In this document: positions 9,967-18,612 of the stretch, piece after piece
How the letters are laid out: every line of letters starts with the position of its first letter
Numbering within the stretch: position 1 is the stretch's first letter
Origin: Erwinia sp. JUb26
GTDB lineage: Bacteria > Pseudomonadota > Gammaproteobacteria > Enterobacterales > Enterobacteriaceae
Assembly (NCBI RefSeq): GCF_003751505.1
Contig: NZ_RJVB01000006.1
Coordinates: 345,714-409,713 of the forward strand
Length of the DNA: 64,000 nt
Reading direction: 5' to 3'
The notes under the pieces: model-generated
Database searches by the model: none
What the model was told of the DNA's origin: nothing
The model's input: the letters and a program-made list of their open reading frames with translations, nothing else
Program-made: the position numbers and the translations under genes

Positions 9967-11140
9967 CCGCACTGCGGGCGAAGCTAAAGGTAACGACGAT
10001 CCCTAACGCCGCGCAGGCGGCCCCGGCAAGAAACACCGAACCGTAGCCGAAGGTGGTCGCCAGAATGCCGGTCAGCGGGCCGCTGGCGCCGTAGGCAATG
10101 TCCTGGAAGGCGGAGAATCCGCCCAGCGCCGTGCCGCGCACCTGCGGCGCGACGCGTTTCAGCACCTCAACGCCCAGCGACGGGAACACCAGCGAGCAGC
10201 CGCAGCCGGTCAGCGCCGCCCCGACCAGGGCCACCCAGCCGTTTGGCGCAACGCCCAGCAGCAGCAGGCCCAGTGCCTCAACGCCTAATGAGATCAGCGC
10301 AACCCGCGCGCCGCCCAGCCGGTCCGGCAGCCCGCCGAAGAAAATTCGCACCATCACAAACGCCACCCCAAACGCGGTGAGCGCAAATCCGGCATTGCCC
10401 CACAGGCGATCGGCAAAATAGAGCGAAGTGAAGGTGCCGATCACTGCAAAGCCGGTACCCTGTAGCGCCAGCGCGCAGCCGGGCTGCATAATCTGCCCCA
10501 CCACCTTCCACAGCGAGGGGCGTTCTCCACCCAGCACCGGCACCGGCCGGATACTGAAGTTAATCAAAAGCGCCACCAGCGGCAGCAGAATCGTGGCCGC
10601 GCCCAGCGCCATAAAGCCCCACTGACTGTGCAGCAGCAGGCCCAGCGGTGCACCGGCGGCCAGCGAGCCGTAAATCGCCATACCGTTCCACGACATCACC
10701 TGGCCTGAGCGCTTCGCCCCGACCAGCCCCATGCCCCAGGTGAGATTTCCGGTCAGCAGCAGACTTTCGCCAAAGCCGAGCAGCAGCCTGCCCGCCACCA
10801 GCAGCGCAAACTTTCCGGCCACCGGCAGCGGCAGAAAGGCCGCCAGCAAATAGGCCACGCCGACCAGCGAAAGCGCCAGAATACCCTGTACGGTGGTGCG
10901 CTTGGCGCCGCGCTGATCCGCCAGTCTGCCCGCGTAGCCGCGCGTCAGCAGCGTGGCGAAAAACTGAATGCCGACCGCGATGCCCACCATCACGTTGCTG
11001 AGGCCCAGCTCCTGATGAACGTAAAGAGGTATCACCGGCAGGGCAAGCCCGGCGGTCAGATAGGTAAGAAAAACGGCAAACGAAATCCGCGCCAGCTCGC
11101 GGGTAGCCTGCGCGGGGCGCGCTTCAACACTGACCGACAT
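9956..11140 (-). CDS. yfcJ: MFS transporter YfcJ
   Basis: A 394-residue, 12-helix major facilitator of the YhhS/YfcJ group. The sequence is close to E. coli YfcJ throughout, for example [34 protein letters not shown] and the [18 protein letters not shown] segment. YhhS-type carriers are linked to export of small molecules; YfcJ substrates are not firmly known. The ATG at 11140 has AGGAG at good spacing, so the 24-residue in-frame extension was dropped. Its position between flk and fabB is that of E. coli, apart from the sugar island inserted upstream. Confidence 0.9.
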   Translation of the reverse strand: MSVSVEARPAQATRELARISFAVFLTYLTAGLALPVIPLYVHQELGLSNVMVGIAVGIQFFATLLTRGYAGRLADQRGAKRTTVQGILALSLVGVAYLLAAFLPLPVAGKFALLVAGRLLLGFGESLLLTGNLTWGMGLVGAKRSGQVMSWNGMAIYGSLAAGAPLGLLLHSQWGFMALGAATILLPLVALLINFSIRPVPVLGGERPSLWKVVGQIMQPGCALALQGTGFAVIGTFTSLYFADRLWGNAGFALTAFGVAFVMVRIFFGGLPDRLGGARVALISLGVEALGLLLLGVAPNGWVALVGAALTGCGCSLVFPSLGVEVLKRVAPQVRGTALGGFSAFQDIAYGASGPLTGILATTFGYGSVFLAGAACAALGIVVTFSFARSAVSS

Positions 11141-11494
11141 GCTTACATCTCCTGAGGAAAAACCAACGCGGCCCGCAGAGTATGCAGTCACGTTATGGAA
11201 TTTTTTTTTCAAAGAATAAAATATTGGCTGTTAAATTTCATTTCGTCAATAAATGAAAAAGGAGTTCGTGAGATGCCTCGCATTCACCGTTCCTGACAGA
11301 GCAACTGCATTTTGTACGAAAATAACGTAATAAATTCTAACGTTGACTGCCTTCAGGGCATGGCGCACGGGGAGCGAAATGCGAGGATTCTCGCAGTTTT
11401 GATAACAAAATTGCCGGATTAATACGCCAAATGACCATCTTCGCCCGAGGCATAGAGTCAAAGAAGAAAAATGATATTTATTTGTTAACAAAAA

Positions 11495-11562
11495 AATAAT
11501 AATTAACAAAATGATAACTATAATTTGGAGTAAAATTACTACCAAACAATAATAATTAACAA
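11495..11562. repeat. Two 15-bp direct repeats, candidate regulator sites
   Basis: AATAATAATTAACAA occurs at 11495-11509 and again at 11548-11562, 53 bp apart, close to five helical turns. Both lie upstream of the ABC operon. They may be paired sites for a regulator or simply AT-rich similarity. Confidence 0.45.
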
Positions 11563-11598
11563 TTATTTAACCTTAAAAATCATAAAAATAAACATAAA

Positions 11599-11614
11599 AA
11601 GTTACCGATCACAT
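11599..11614 (+). promoter_or_regulatory. Possible CRP site before the ABC operon
   Basis: AAGTTACCGATCACAT has one good CRP half (TCACAT) and one poor half. It sits about 110 nt before the binding-protein ATG. Catabolite control is usual for such operons; the match is weak. Confidence 0.3.
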
Positions 11615-11722
11615 AATCTTCTTCTGCTCAGATCTTCCGCAAATCGTTCTTGCTATCCTGGTGCCGCTGTTAAAACCCCTGTTACCTGACAAAAACACGC
11701 CCTACAAAACAAAGGTACTGCT

Positions 11723-12709
11723 ATGAAATTCAATCTCGCATTACTGAATGCATGTGTCGTTTCCGCCTGCATGCTGTTAACCACCCCGCTGATGGCGGCG
11801 GAAAAACACGATATTGCGCTGGTCGCCAAAGTGACCGGCATTCCCTGGTTCACCCGCATGGCGGTAGGCGTGGATGAAGCGGCGAAGAAACTCGACGTTA
11901 ACGCCTATCAGGTGGGGGGATCCACCGCCGATCCGGCGCAGCAGGTCAAAGTGATTGAAGACCTGATCGCCAAAAAAGTCGATGCAATTATCGTGGTACC
12001 CAACGACGCTAAGGTGCTGGAGCCAGTGCTGAAAAAAGCCCGCGATCAGGGCATTGTGGTGCTGACCCACGAATCCCCTGACCAGCAGATTGGCCAGTGG
12101 GATGTGGAAACTATCGACAGCGTGAAGTACGCACAAAAAAATATGGATGAGCTGGCCAGCGCGATGGGCGGCCAGGGCGGCTATGCCATTTACGTTGGCT
12201 CACTGACCGTGCCGCTGCACAATGCCTGGGCGGACGCGGCGATTAAATACCAGAAAGAAAAATACCCTAACATGCATGAAGTCACCTCCCGCCTGCCGGT
12301 GGCGGAGAGCATTGATAAATCCTACGCCACTACCCTTGACCTGATGCGCACCTACCCGGACCTGAAGGGGATTATTGGCTTCGGCTCCCTTGGCCCAATT
12401 GGTGCCGGTCAGGCCGTGAAGAGCAAGCGTGCGAAAAACAAAATTGCCGTGGTTGGTATTGCCATGCCGGCCCAGGCAGCGCCTTACCTGGCCTCCGGCG
12501 ACATCAAGAAAGCCCTGCTGTGGGATCCGAAAGATGCCGGCTTCGCGCTGGTCAGCCTGGCAGACCAGCTGCTGGACGGCAAACAGGTTACGCCTGACCT
12601 GACCATCGACGGCATCGGCAAGGCGGATGTGGATATGGAGCATCACGTGATCCGCTTTAACCGCATTCTGGAAGTCACCAAAGACAACGCAGCATCCCTC
12701 GGCTTTTGA
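11723..12709 (+). CDS. Sugar ABC transporter periplasmic binding protein
   Basis: A 328-residue type I periplasmic binding protein of the RbsB/LsrB/RhaS group. The signal peptide (about residues 1-25, ending PLMA-AEKH) directs it to the periplasm. The mature part shows alternating lobes, with DLIAKKVDAIIVVPNDAKVL and a ligand-proximal THESPD segment. It should deliver a sugar or sugar-like ligand to the permease pair encoded downstream. A strong hairpin lies between it and the ATPase gene, as is common after highly expressed binding proteins. The ligand cannot be deduced from sequence. Confidence 0.88.
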   Translation: MKFNLALLNACVVSACMLLTTPLMAAEKHDIALVAKVTGIPWFTRMAVGVDEAAKKLDVNAYQVGGSTADPAQQVKVIEDLIAKKVDAIIVVPNDAKVLEPVLKKARDQGIVVLTHESPDQQIGQWDVETIDSVKYAQKNMDELASAMGGQGGYAIYVGSLTVPLHNAWADAAIKYQKEKYPNMHEVTSRLPVAESIDKSYATTLDLMRTYPDLKGIIGFGSLGPIGAGQAVKSKRAKNKIAVVGIAMPAQAAPYLASGDIKKALLWDPKDAGFALVSLADQLLDGKQVTPDLTIDGIGKADVDMEHHVIRFNRILEVTKDNAASLGF

Positions 12710-12716
12710 TTGATTC

Positions 12717-12736
12717 GGGCCAGCGCTTGCTGGCCC
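12717..12736 (+). other. Intra-operon hairpin after the binding-protein gene
   Basis: GGGCCAGC-GCTT-GCTGGCCC is a perfect 8-bp stem with a 4-nt loop and no T-run, in the 53-nt gap before the ATPase gene. Such hairpins usually protect the upstream message and lower expression of downstream genes. Confidence 0.6.
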
Positions 12737-12762
12737 TCTCCCCAACACCAGGGCACTAACTT

Positions 12763-14262
12763 ATGGCCATGCAAAATACCTTTATTTCGCTGGAAAATAT
12801 CAGCAAATCGTTCCCGGGCGTGCGCGCGCTGGATAACGTCTCGCTGACGCTGAACCGTGGAGAAGTCCACTGCCTGGCCGGGCAAAACGGCTGCGGTAAA
12901 AGCACGCTGATCAAAGTGATCTCCGGCGTTTATCAGCCCGATAAAGGCTCGCATATCAGCGTTGACGGCAAGCGCTTCCCGCGCCTGACCCCGGCGCTCT
13001 CCTCATTCTACGGCGTGCAGGTGATTTATCAGGATCTGTCGCTGTTCCCGAACCTGACGGTGATGGAAAACATCGCCATCCATCGCATGCTGCCGGGCGG
13101 CGACCTGCTGGTCAATCGCCGTGCGATGCGCCAGCTGGCGGTGGACACCATGAACCGCATCGGGGTCAACCTCGATCCATCACGCAAAGTGGAAAAACTG
13201 TCGATCGCCGATCGCCAGCTGGTCGCTATCTGCCGCGCGCTGGCCGCCAAAGCCAGCCTGGTGATTATGGATGAGCCCACCGCCTCGCTGACTCGTCATG
13301 AAGTTAACGGCCTGCTGCGTGTGGTCAACGAGCTGAAGGCCGCCGGGATCTGCGTGGTGTTCGTCAGCCACAAGCTGGATGAAGTCATGGAGGTGTCTGA
13401 CCGCATCAGCGTGATCCGCGACGGTAAGCTGGTCGGCACCTGGCAGGCCAGCGAGCTGGACAGCGATGAGCTGGCGTTTCTGATGACCGGCCAGCGCTTC
13501 AGCTTCAGCCACCTGCCGCATCGCGCCGACGGTAACGAAACGCCGCTGCTGGAGGTGCGCAACTTCAGCCGCCGCAACGAATATAAGAATATCAATTTAC
13601 AGCTGCGGCGCGGCGAGATCGTCTCCATCGTCGGCCTGCTGGGGGCCGGACGCACCGAACTGTGCCTGTCGCTGTTTGGCATCAGCCAGCCGGAAAGCGG
13701 TGAGCTGATCGTTGACGGCCAGCCGGTGAAGCTGCGCCACAACCGCGACGCCATTCGCCACGGCATTGCCTACGTTTCTGAAGATCGCCAGAGCGAAGGG
13801 TTGATTATGCCGCAGTCGATTTTCGACAACCTGCTGGTGTCGATCTTCGATCGTCTGCGCAGCGGCCTGGGCCTGATGGACCGGCAGAAAGCGCGGCAGC
13901 AGGCGGCCGATCTGATCCGCGAACTGAATATCAAAGTTTCCGACAACCAGTTGCCGGTGCAGACGCTCTCCGGCGGCAACGCCCAGCGCGTGGCGATCGG
14001 TAAATGGGTGGCGACGCAGCCAAAAGTGCTGATCCTCGACTCCCCGACCGTCGGCGTGGATATCGCCAATAAAGAAGGGATCTATCGCATTGCGCGCCAG
14101 CTGGCCGAATCGGGCATGGCGGTGCTGATGATCTGCGATGAGATCCCGGAAGCCTACTACAACAGCCATCGGGTACTGGTGATGCGTAAAGGCGAGCTGG
14201 TTGCCAGCTTCGCGCCGCACCAGTGCCGCGAAGACGAAATCGCCGGGGTGGTCAATGAATAA
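12763..14262 (+). CDS. Sugar ABC transporter ATPase (two nucleotide-binding domains)
   Basis: A 499-residue RbsA-type ATPase with tandem nucleotide-binding domains. Domain 1 has a canonical Walker A (GQNGCGKST, residues 40-48), a degenerate signature (LSIADRQ, about 146) and Walker B VIMDEP. Domain 2 has a degenerate Walker A (GLLGAGRTE), a canonical signature LSGGN (about 402) and VLILDSP. This split of active motifs is typical of carbohydrate CUT2 ATPases. Its 3' end overlaps the first permease gene by 8 nt. Confidence 0.93.
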   Translation: MAMQNTFISLENISKSFPGVRALDNVSLTLNRGEVHCLAGQNGCGKSTLIKVISGVYQPDKGSHISVDGKRFPRLTPALSSFYGVQVIYQDLSLFPNLTVMENIAIHRMLPGGDLLVNRRAMRQLAVDTMNRIGVNLDPSRKVEKLSIADRQLVAICRALAAKASLVIMDEPTASLTRHEVNGLLRVVNELKAAGICVVFVSHKLDEVMEVSDRISVIRDGKLVGTWQASELDSDELAFLMTGQRFSFSHLPHRADGNETPLLEVRNFSRRNEYKNINLQLRRGEIVSIVGLLGAGRTELCLSLFGISQPESGELIVDGQPVKLRHNRDAIRHGIAYVSEDRQSEGLIMPQSIFDNLLVSIFDRLRSGLGLMDRQKARQQAADLIRELNIKVSDNQLPVQTLSGGNAQRVAIGKWVATQPKVLILDSPTVGVDIANKEGIYRIARQLAESGMAVLMICDEIPEAYYNSHRVLVMRKGELVASFAPHQCREDEIAGVVNE

Positions 14263-15241
14263 TAAATTACGCCAGCTTATCGGCTATCACGAGTTCTGGC
14301 TGGGGATGCTGATCCTGCTGCTGGCGGTGGGCCTCAGCCTGCGCACCAGCGAATTCTTAACCCTCGGTAACCTGACCGACGTGGCCACCAGCTATGCCAT
14401 TCTCGGCATTCTGGCCTGCGGCCTGTTTGTGGTGCTGATCGCCGGTGGGATTGATATCTCCTTCCCGGCGATGACCGCCATCGCGCAGTACGTGACGGCC
14501 AGCACCATGCTGGCGCACGGCGGCAATCTGATCAGCGTCTTTGCCGTAGCAATGGTCGTCGGCCTGCTGCTGGGTATGGTGAACGGGCTACTGGTTTATC
14601 TGCTGCGGGTGCCGGCAATTATCATCACCATCGCCACGCTGAATCTGTTCTACGGCCTGCTGGTGTGGTTCACCGGCGGCACCTGGCTGTACGGCTTCCC
14701 GGACTGGTTTATGAACGGCATTAACTGGTTCACCTTTACCGCCGCCGACGGCTATGAATACGGCCTGACGCTGCCGCTGCTCTGCCTTCTGGGTACCTTT
14801 ATCGTAACCGGATTCCTGATGAACTACACCCGGCTGGGTCGTCAGATTTTCGCCATGGGCGGCAACCGCGAATCGGCGGCGCGCCTCGGTATTAACCTGC
14901 GCGGCCTGCACCTACGGGTCTATGGCTATATGGGCCTGCTGGCGGGCGTGGCGGCGGTTGTTCAGGCGCAGACTACTCAGTCGGTGGCACCTAACTCGCT
15001 GGTCGGCTACGAGCTGACGGTACTGGCGGCGGTGGTGCTCGGTGGCACCAGCATGAGCGGCGGGCGCGGCTCGCTGACCGGGACGCTGCTCGGCGTGCTG
15101 CTGCTGGCCTTCCTGCAGAACGGGCTGACGCTGCTGGCCGTTTCCTCCTACTGGCACATGGTCTTCAGCGGGGCGATTATTCTGCTCAGCGTCAGCGCCA
15201 CGGCGTGGAATGAGAAACGCAAACAGGTTAAGGGGAACTAA
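14255..15241 (+). CDS. Sugar ABC transporter permease 1
   Basis: A 328-residue CUT2 permease (BPD_transp_2 fold) with eight to ten hydrophobic helices and the conserved AAVVLGGTSMSGGRGSLTGT loop that contacts the ATPase. The start at 14255 (MNNKLRQLIG) lies inside the end of the ATPase gene after GGGGTGG; an upstream in-frame ATG would overlap further and adds non-homologous residues. Together with permease 2 it forms a heterodimeric channel, as in Lsr, Ytf/Yjf and rhamnose systems. Confidence 0.92.
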   Translation: MNNKLRQLIGYHEFWLGMLILLLAVGLSLRTSEFLTLGNLTDVATSYAILGILACGLFVVLIAGGIDISFPAMTAIAQYVTASTMLAHGGNLISVFAVAMVVGLLLGMVNGLLVYLLRVPAIIITIATLNLFYGLLVWFTGGTWLYGFPDWFMNGINWFTFTAADGYEYGLTLPLLCLLGTFIVTGFLMNYTRLGRQIFAMGGNRESAARLGINLRGLHLRVYGYMGLLAGVAAVVQAQTTQSVAPNSLVGYELTVLAAVVLGGTSMSGGRGSLTGTLLGVLLLAFLQNGLTLLAVSSYWHMVFSGAIILLSVSATAWNEKRKQVKGN

Positions 15242-15242
15242 G

Positions 15243-16196
15243 ATGCAAAGTCTGCTGAAGGTTTTGCCAGGCGACCGCATTATTCGCCTGCAGCTGTTAA
15301 TGATTGCCATCGTACTGGTGCTGTTTTCCCTGACGCTGGGCCCGCGCTTCTTCAGCGTGGGTAACTTCCAGTCCATCGCCAGCCAGCTGCCGGTGCTGGG
15401 CCTGCTGGCGCTCGGTATGGGCGTCACCATGCTGACCGGGGGCATCAACCTGTCGATTATCGCCAGCGCCAACGCCTGCTCGCTGGTGATGGCGGCGATT
15501 ATCGTCGCCCATCCCGACCAGCCGGCCTGGCTGGCTATTGCCCTGCTGGCGGGGCTGCTGCTGGCGGTGGCCATCGGCGTGCTGAACGGCGTGCTGATTG
15601 CGGTGATCGGCGTGTCACCGATTCTGGCCACACTCGGCACCATGACGCTGATTGCCGGGCTGAATATTCTGCTGACCAACGGCGCGGTGATCTCCGGCTT
15701 CCCGCCGCTGATCCAGGCGATCGGTAACAGTTCGCTGGCGGGTATTCCGCTGTCGCTGCTGCTGTTCCTGGCTGTAGCCGCCCTGCTGTGGCTGCTGCTG
15801 GAGCGCACCACCCTGGGCCGCAGTATCCTGCTGCTGGGCTCGAATTTACAGGCCACCCGCTTCAGCGGAGTGAATACCACCCGCGTGCTGATTACCGTTT
15901 ATATCCTGTCGGCACTGATGAGCTGGGCGGCGGCGCTGCTGATGATGTCGATGTTTAACTCGGCCAAGGCAGGCTACGGCGAATCCTGGCTGCTGGTAAC
16001 CATCCTGGCCTCGGTGCTGGGCGGCATCAACCCCGACGGCGGCTTTGGCCGGGTGATCGGGCTGGTGCTGGCGCTGATTGTCTTACAAATGCTGGAAAGC
16101 GGACTGAATCTGCTGGGGGTCAGTAGCTATCTGACCATGGCGCTCTGGGGCGGCGTACTTATCTTGTTTATTGCGCTACAGAATCGCAAAAACTGA
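15243..16196 (+). CDS. Sugar ABC transporter permease 2
   Basis: A 317-residue second CUT2 permease beginning one base after the stop of permease 1 (TAAGATG, with AAGGGGAAC as ribosome site). Hydrophobic helices fill the sequence, and the ATPase-contact loop is present as SVLGGINPDGGFGRVIG. The upstream in-frame ATG at 15210 lies inside the previous gene and was rejected. Confidence 0.92.
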   Translation: MQSLLKVLPGDRIIRLQLLMIAIVLVLFSLTLGPRFFSVGNFQSIASQLPVLGLLALGMGVTMLTGGINLSIIASANACSLVMAAIIVAHPDQPAWLAIALLAGLLLAVAIGVLNGVLIAVIGVSPILATLGTMTLIAGLNILLTNGAVISGFPPLIQAIGNSSLAGIPLSLLLFLAVAALLWLLLERTTLGRSILLLGSNLQATRFSGVNTTRVLITVYILSALMSWAAALLMMSMFNSAKAGYGESWLLVTILASVLGGINPDGGFGRVIGLVLALIVLQMLESGLNLLGVSSYLTMALWGGVLILFIALQNRKN

Positions 16197-16211
16197 TTAT
16201 CGAGGGAAAAA

Positions 16212-17849
16212 ATGAGCAGCTATTACATTGGTGTGGATGTCGGGACCGGTAGCGCACGCGCGGGCATTTTTGATATTACCGGCCGAATGATGGGCCAGGC
16301 CAGCCGCGAAATTGCGCTGTTTCGCCCGCAGGCAGATTTCGTTGAACAGTCCTCGGATAATATCTGGCAGGCGGTGTGCCAGTCGGTGCGCGATGCGCTT
16401 AACCAGTGCAATATCAACCCGGTACAGATTAAGGGGCTGGGATTTGATGCCACCTGTTCGCTGGTGGTGCTGGATAAAGAAGGCCAGCCACTGACGGTCA
16501 GCCCGTCCGGCCGTAACGAGCAGAACGTGGTGGTGTGGATGGATCACCGCGCCATCGTGCAGGCCGAGCGCATCAACGCCATGCAGCATGAAGTGCTGGA
16601 CTACGTGGGCGGCGTGATCTCCCCGGAGATGCAAACGCCAAAGCTGATGTGGCTGAAGCAGCATATGCCCGGCAGCTGGAATAACATCGGCCACCTGTTC
16701 GACCTGCCCGATTTTCTGACCTGGCGCGCCACCGGCGATACCACCCGCTCGCTCTGTTCGCTGGTGTGTAAGTGGACCTATCTGGCGCATAAAGAGGGCT
16801 GGGATGCCAGCTACTTCCGCGAGATTGGCCTGGAAGACCTGCTTGAGCACGATATGGCGAAGATCGGCAGCGAAGTGAAAAGCATGGGCGAACCGCTGGG
16901 CCGCGGCCTGACCCAGCGCGCCGCGCTGGAGCTGGGGCTGCTGCCGGGTACGGCGGTCAGCGCCTCGATCATCGATGCCCACGCCGGGAGCCTGGGCACG
17001 CTGGGTGCCTCCGGCCCTTCCGGCGAGCTGGCCGATTTTGACCGCCGCATCGCGCTGATTGGCGGTACCTCAACCGGGCATATGGCGATCTCCCGCGAGC
17101 CGCGCTTTATCAAAGGCGTCTGGGGGCCGTACTTTTCGGCGGTGCTGCCCGACTTCTGGCTGAACGAAGGCGGTCAGTCGGCCACCGGCGCGCTGATTGA
17201 CCATATCATCCAGTCGCATCCGTGCTACATCACGCTGCGCGAACAGGGTAAAAGCCAGGGAAAAACCATCTACGAGGTGCTGAACGAACTGCTGCGCAAG
17301 ATGGCCGGAGAGGTGGATCAGATCGCCTTCCTCACCCGCGATATCCATATGCTGCCCTACTTCCACGGCAACCGTTCGCCGCGCGCGAACCCGCATCTGA
17401 CCGGCATGCTGACCGGGCTGAAGCTCTCCCGCACGCCGGAAGATATGGCGCTGCAGTATCTGGCGACCATCCAGGCGATCGCGCTGGGTACCCGCCATAT
17501 CGTCGAAACGATGAACCAGAGCGGCTACAGCATCGATACCATTATGGCGAGCGGCGGCGGCACCAAGAACCCGATCTTCGTGCAGGAGCACGCCAACGCC
17601 ACCAGCTGTACCATGCTGCTGGCCGAAGAGAGTGAGGCGATGCTGCTGGGCGGCGCGATAATGGGCACCGTGGCCGCAGGCGTGTACGACACGCTGCCGG
17701 AGGCGATGAACGCCATGAGCCGCATCGGCAAAACCGTGACGCCGCAGACCAACGAAATCAAACGCTACTACGATCGTAAGTACCAGGTGTTCCGCGAGAT
17801 GTATCACGACCAGATGAAGTATCGCCAGATGATGCAGGAGGGATCATGA
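16212..17849 (+). CDS. FGGY-family carbohydrate kinase (pentulokinase type)
   Basis: A 545-residue FGGY kinase. The N-terminal actin-like lobe starts with GVDVGTGSAR (7-16); a GFDATCSLVV segment, the GGTSTGHM nucleotide loop and the ASGGGTKNP adenosine motif follow. Its overall form fits the ribulokinase/FGGY pentulokinase branch rather than xylulokinase, glycerol kinase or LsrK. It probably phosphorylates a pentulose or related sugar brought in by the ABC transporter. The stop overlaps the next gene (ATGA), so the kinase and SIS isomerase are translationally coupled. Exact substrate unknown. Confidence 0.88.
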   Translation: MSSYYIGVDVGTGSARAGIFDITGRMMGQASREIALFRPQADFVEQSSDNIWQAVCQSVRDALNQCNINPVQIKGLGFDATCSLVVLDKEGQPLTVSPSGRNEQNVVVWMDHRAIVQAERINAMQHEVLDYVGGVISPEMQTPKLMWLKQHMPGSWNNIGHLFDLPDFLTWRATGDTTRSLCSLVCKWTYLAHKEGWDASYFREIGLEDLLEHDMAKIGSEVKSMGEPLGRGLTQRAALELGLLPGTAVSASIIDAHAGSLGTLGASGPSGELADFDRRIALIGGTSTGHMAISREPRFIKGVWGPYFSAVLPDFWLNEGGQSATGALIDHIIQSHPCYITLREQGKSQGKTIYEVLNELLRKMAGEVDQIAFLTRDIHMLPYFHGNRSPRANPHLTGMLTGLKLSRTPEDMALQYLATIQAIALGTRHIVETMNQSGYSIDTIMASGGGTKNPIFVQEHANATSCTMLLAEESEAMLLGGAIMGTVAAGVYDTLPEAMNAMSRIGKTVTPQTNEIKRYYDRKYQVFREMYHDQMKYRQMMQEGS

Positions 17850-18454
17850 GTTCCCTGCCCGACTGGCAGCAGGCGACGGCGGCCTGGCAGACCTATCGCC
17901 AGGCGCTGACCGCGCTGGAAACCGAGCTCGATCGCCCGCAGTGGCAGGCGGTGCTTGATGCCCTGGCCACCTGCCGGGGCAAGATTGCGGTCACCGGCAT
18001 CGGTACCTCCGGCATCGCGGCGCGTAAAATTGCCCATATGCTGGCCTGCATCGAGCATCCGGCGATCTGGCTGAGCGCCGCCGACGCCGCCCACGGTGAT
18101 ATTGGTTTTCTGCGCGAGGGCGACGTGCTGATTATGCTGTCACGCGGCGGCAATTCGGACGAGCTAACGCGACTGCTGCCGACGGTGAAGGCGAAAAACA
18201 CCACGCTGATTGCCGTCACCGAAAACGCCGCGTCGGCCATCGCCCAGCAGGCCGATCTGCTGCTGCTGATGCCGAAAAGTCAGGAGGTCGACCCGTTACA
18301 GATGCTCGCTACCACCTCAATTATCAGCGTGCTGGCGGTTTTTGATGCGATGGTGGCCGCGCTGATGAGCCGCAGCGGCTACAGTAAAGAAACGCTGCAG
18401 GCCGTGCATCCCGGCGGCAACGTCGGTAAGGTGCTGCGTGAAGCGCAGGATTAA
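17846..18454 (+). CDS. SIS-domain sugar-phosphate isomerase, KdsD/GutQ-like without CBS domains
   Basis: The 202-residue protein is one SIS domain of the KpsF/GutQ/KdsD type; family members of about 320 residues carry two C-terminal CBS domains that are absent here. The family interconverts ribulose-5-phosphate and arabinose-5-phosphate. Residues corresponding to the E. coli KdsD active site are His83 (AAHGD), Glu106, Glu147 and His188 (VHPGG). The position of KdsD Lys59 (GKSG) is Thr54 (GTSG). That change suggests altered chemistry or substrate. Coupling to the kinase points to catabolism of a phosphorylated pentose. Confidence 0.8.
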   Translation: MSSLPDWQQATAAWQTYRQALTALETELDRPQWQAVLDALATCRGKIAVTGIGTSGIAARKIAHMLACIEHPAIWLSAADAAHGDIGFLREGDVLIMLSRGGNSDELTRLLPTVKAKNTTLIAVTENAASAIAQQADLLLLMPKSQEVDPLQMLATTSIISVLAVFDAMVAALMSRSGYSKETLQAVHPGGNVGKVLREAQD

Positions 18455-18473
18455 TCGTTAAAAATGCTACACA

Positions 18474-18503
18474 GGTCAACCAATGAAAGATAATTGGTTG
18501 ACT
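18474..18503. promoter_or_regulatory. Paired UxuR-type operators before uxuA
   Basis: GTCAACCAAT (18475-18484) and its exact inverted copy ATTGGTTGAC (18493-18502) are separated by 8 nt. Each contains a GGT-N2-AC(C/T) core like those of FadR-subfamily GntR repressors such as UxuR and ExuR. The same TTGGTTGAC element appears before uidA. The encoded UxuR is the natural candidate. Confidence 0.6.
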
Positions 18504-18612
18504 TCACTTCCCGCCTGACCGATTTTATCTGCCAGCCGATGATCTTTCGTTCGCCCGATACACGGCGGACGCGTCATCCCACCGTTCACAGCAGATAAAA
18601 GAGGGATCCAAC

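Larger units (their letters stand above)
11141..11722. other. AT-rich intergenic region before the sugar-ABC operon
   Basis: These 582 nt contain no convincing gene. The composition drops from GC-rich coding DNA to strongly AT-rich, especially 11460-11600. They hold a palindrome TTGTTAACAA (11482-11491), two copies of a 15-bp direct repeat, and a possible CRP half-site. The start of an accessory island and its promoter region is the simplest reading. Confidence 0.6.

Noticed and set aside
11246..11545. 99-residue minus-strand ORF in the AT-rich gap
   Set aside because: Leu/Ile-rich translation of AT-rich DNA with no ribosome site or familiar motif; regulatory DNA is more likely.
11723..16196. 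Autoinducer-2 (Lsr) import system
   Set aside because: The binding protein and dual permeases resemble Lsr in general form, but the kinase is a pentulokinase-type FGGY protein and no LsrF, LsrG or LsrR is present.
18475..18502. Inverted repeat after the SIS gene as a terminator
   Set aside because: The 10-bp stem could form in RNA but has no T-run after it; the GGT/ACC cores shared with the uidA region favour an operator pair.
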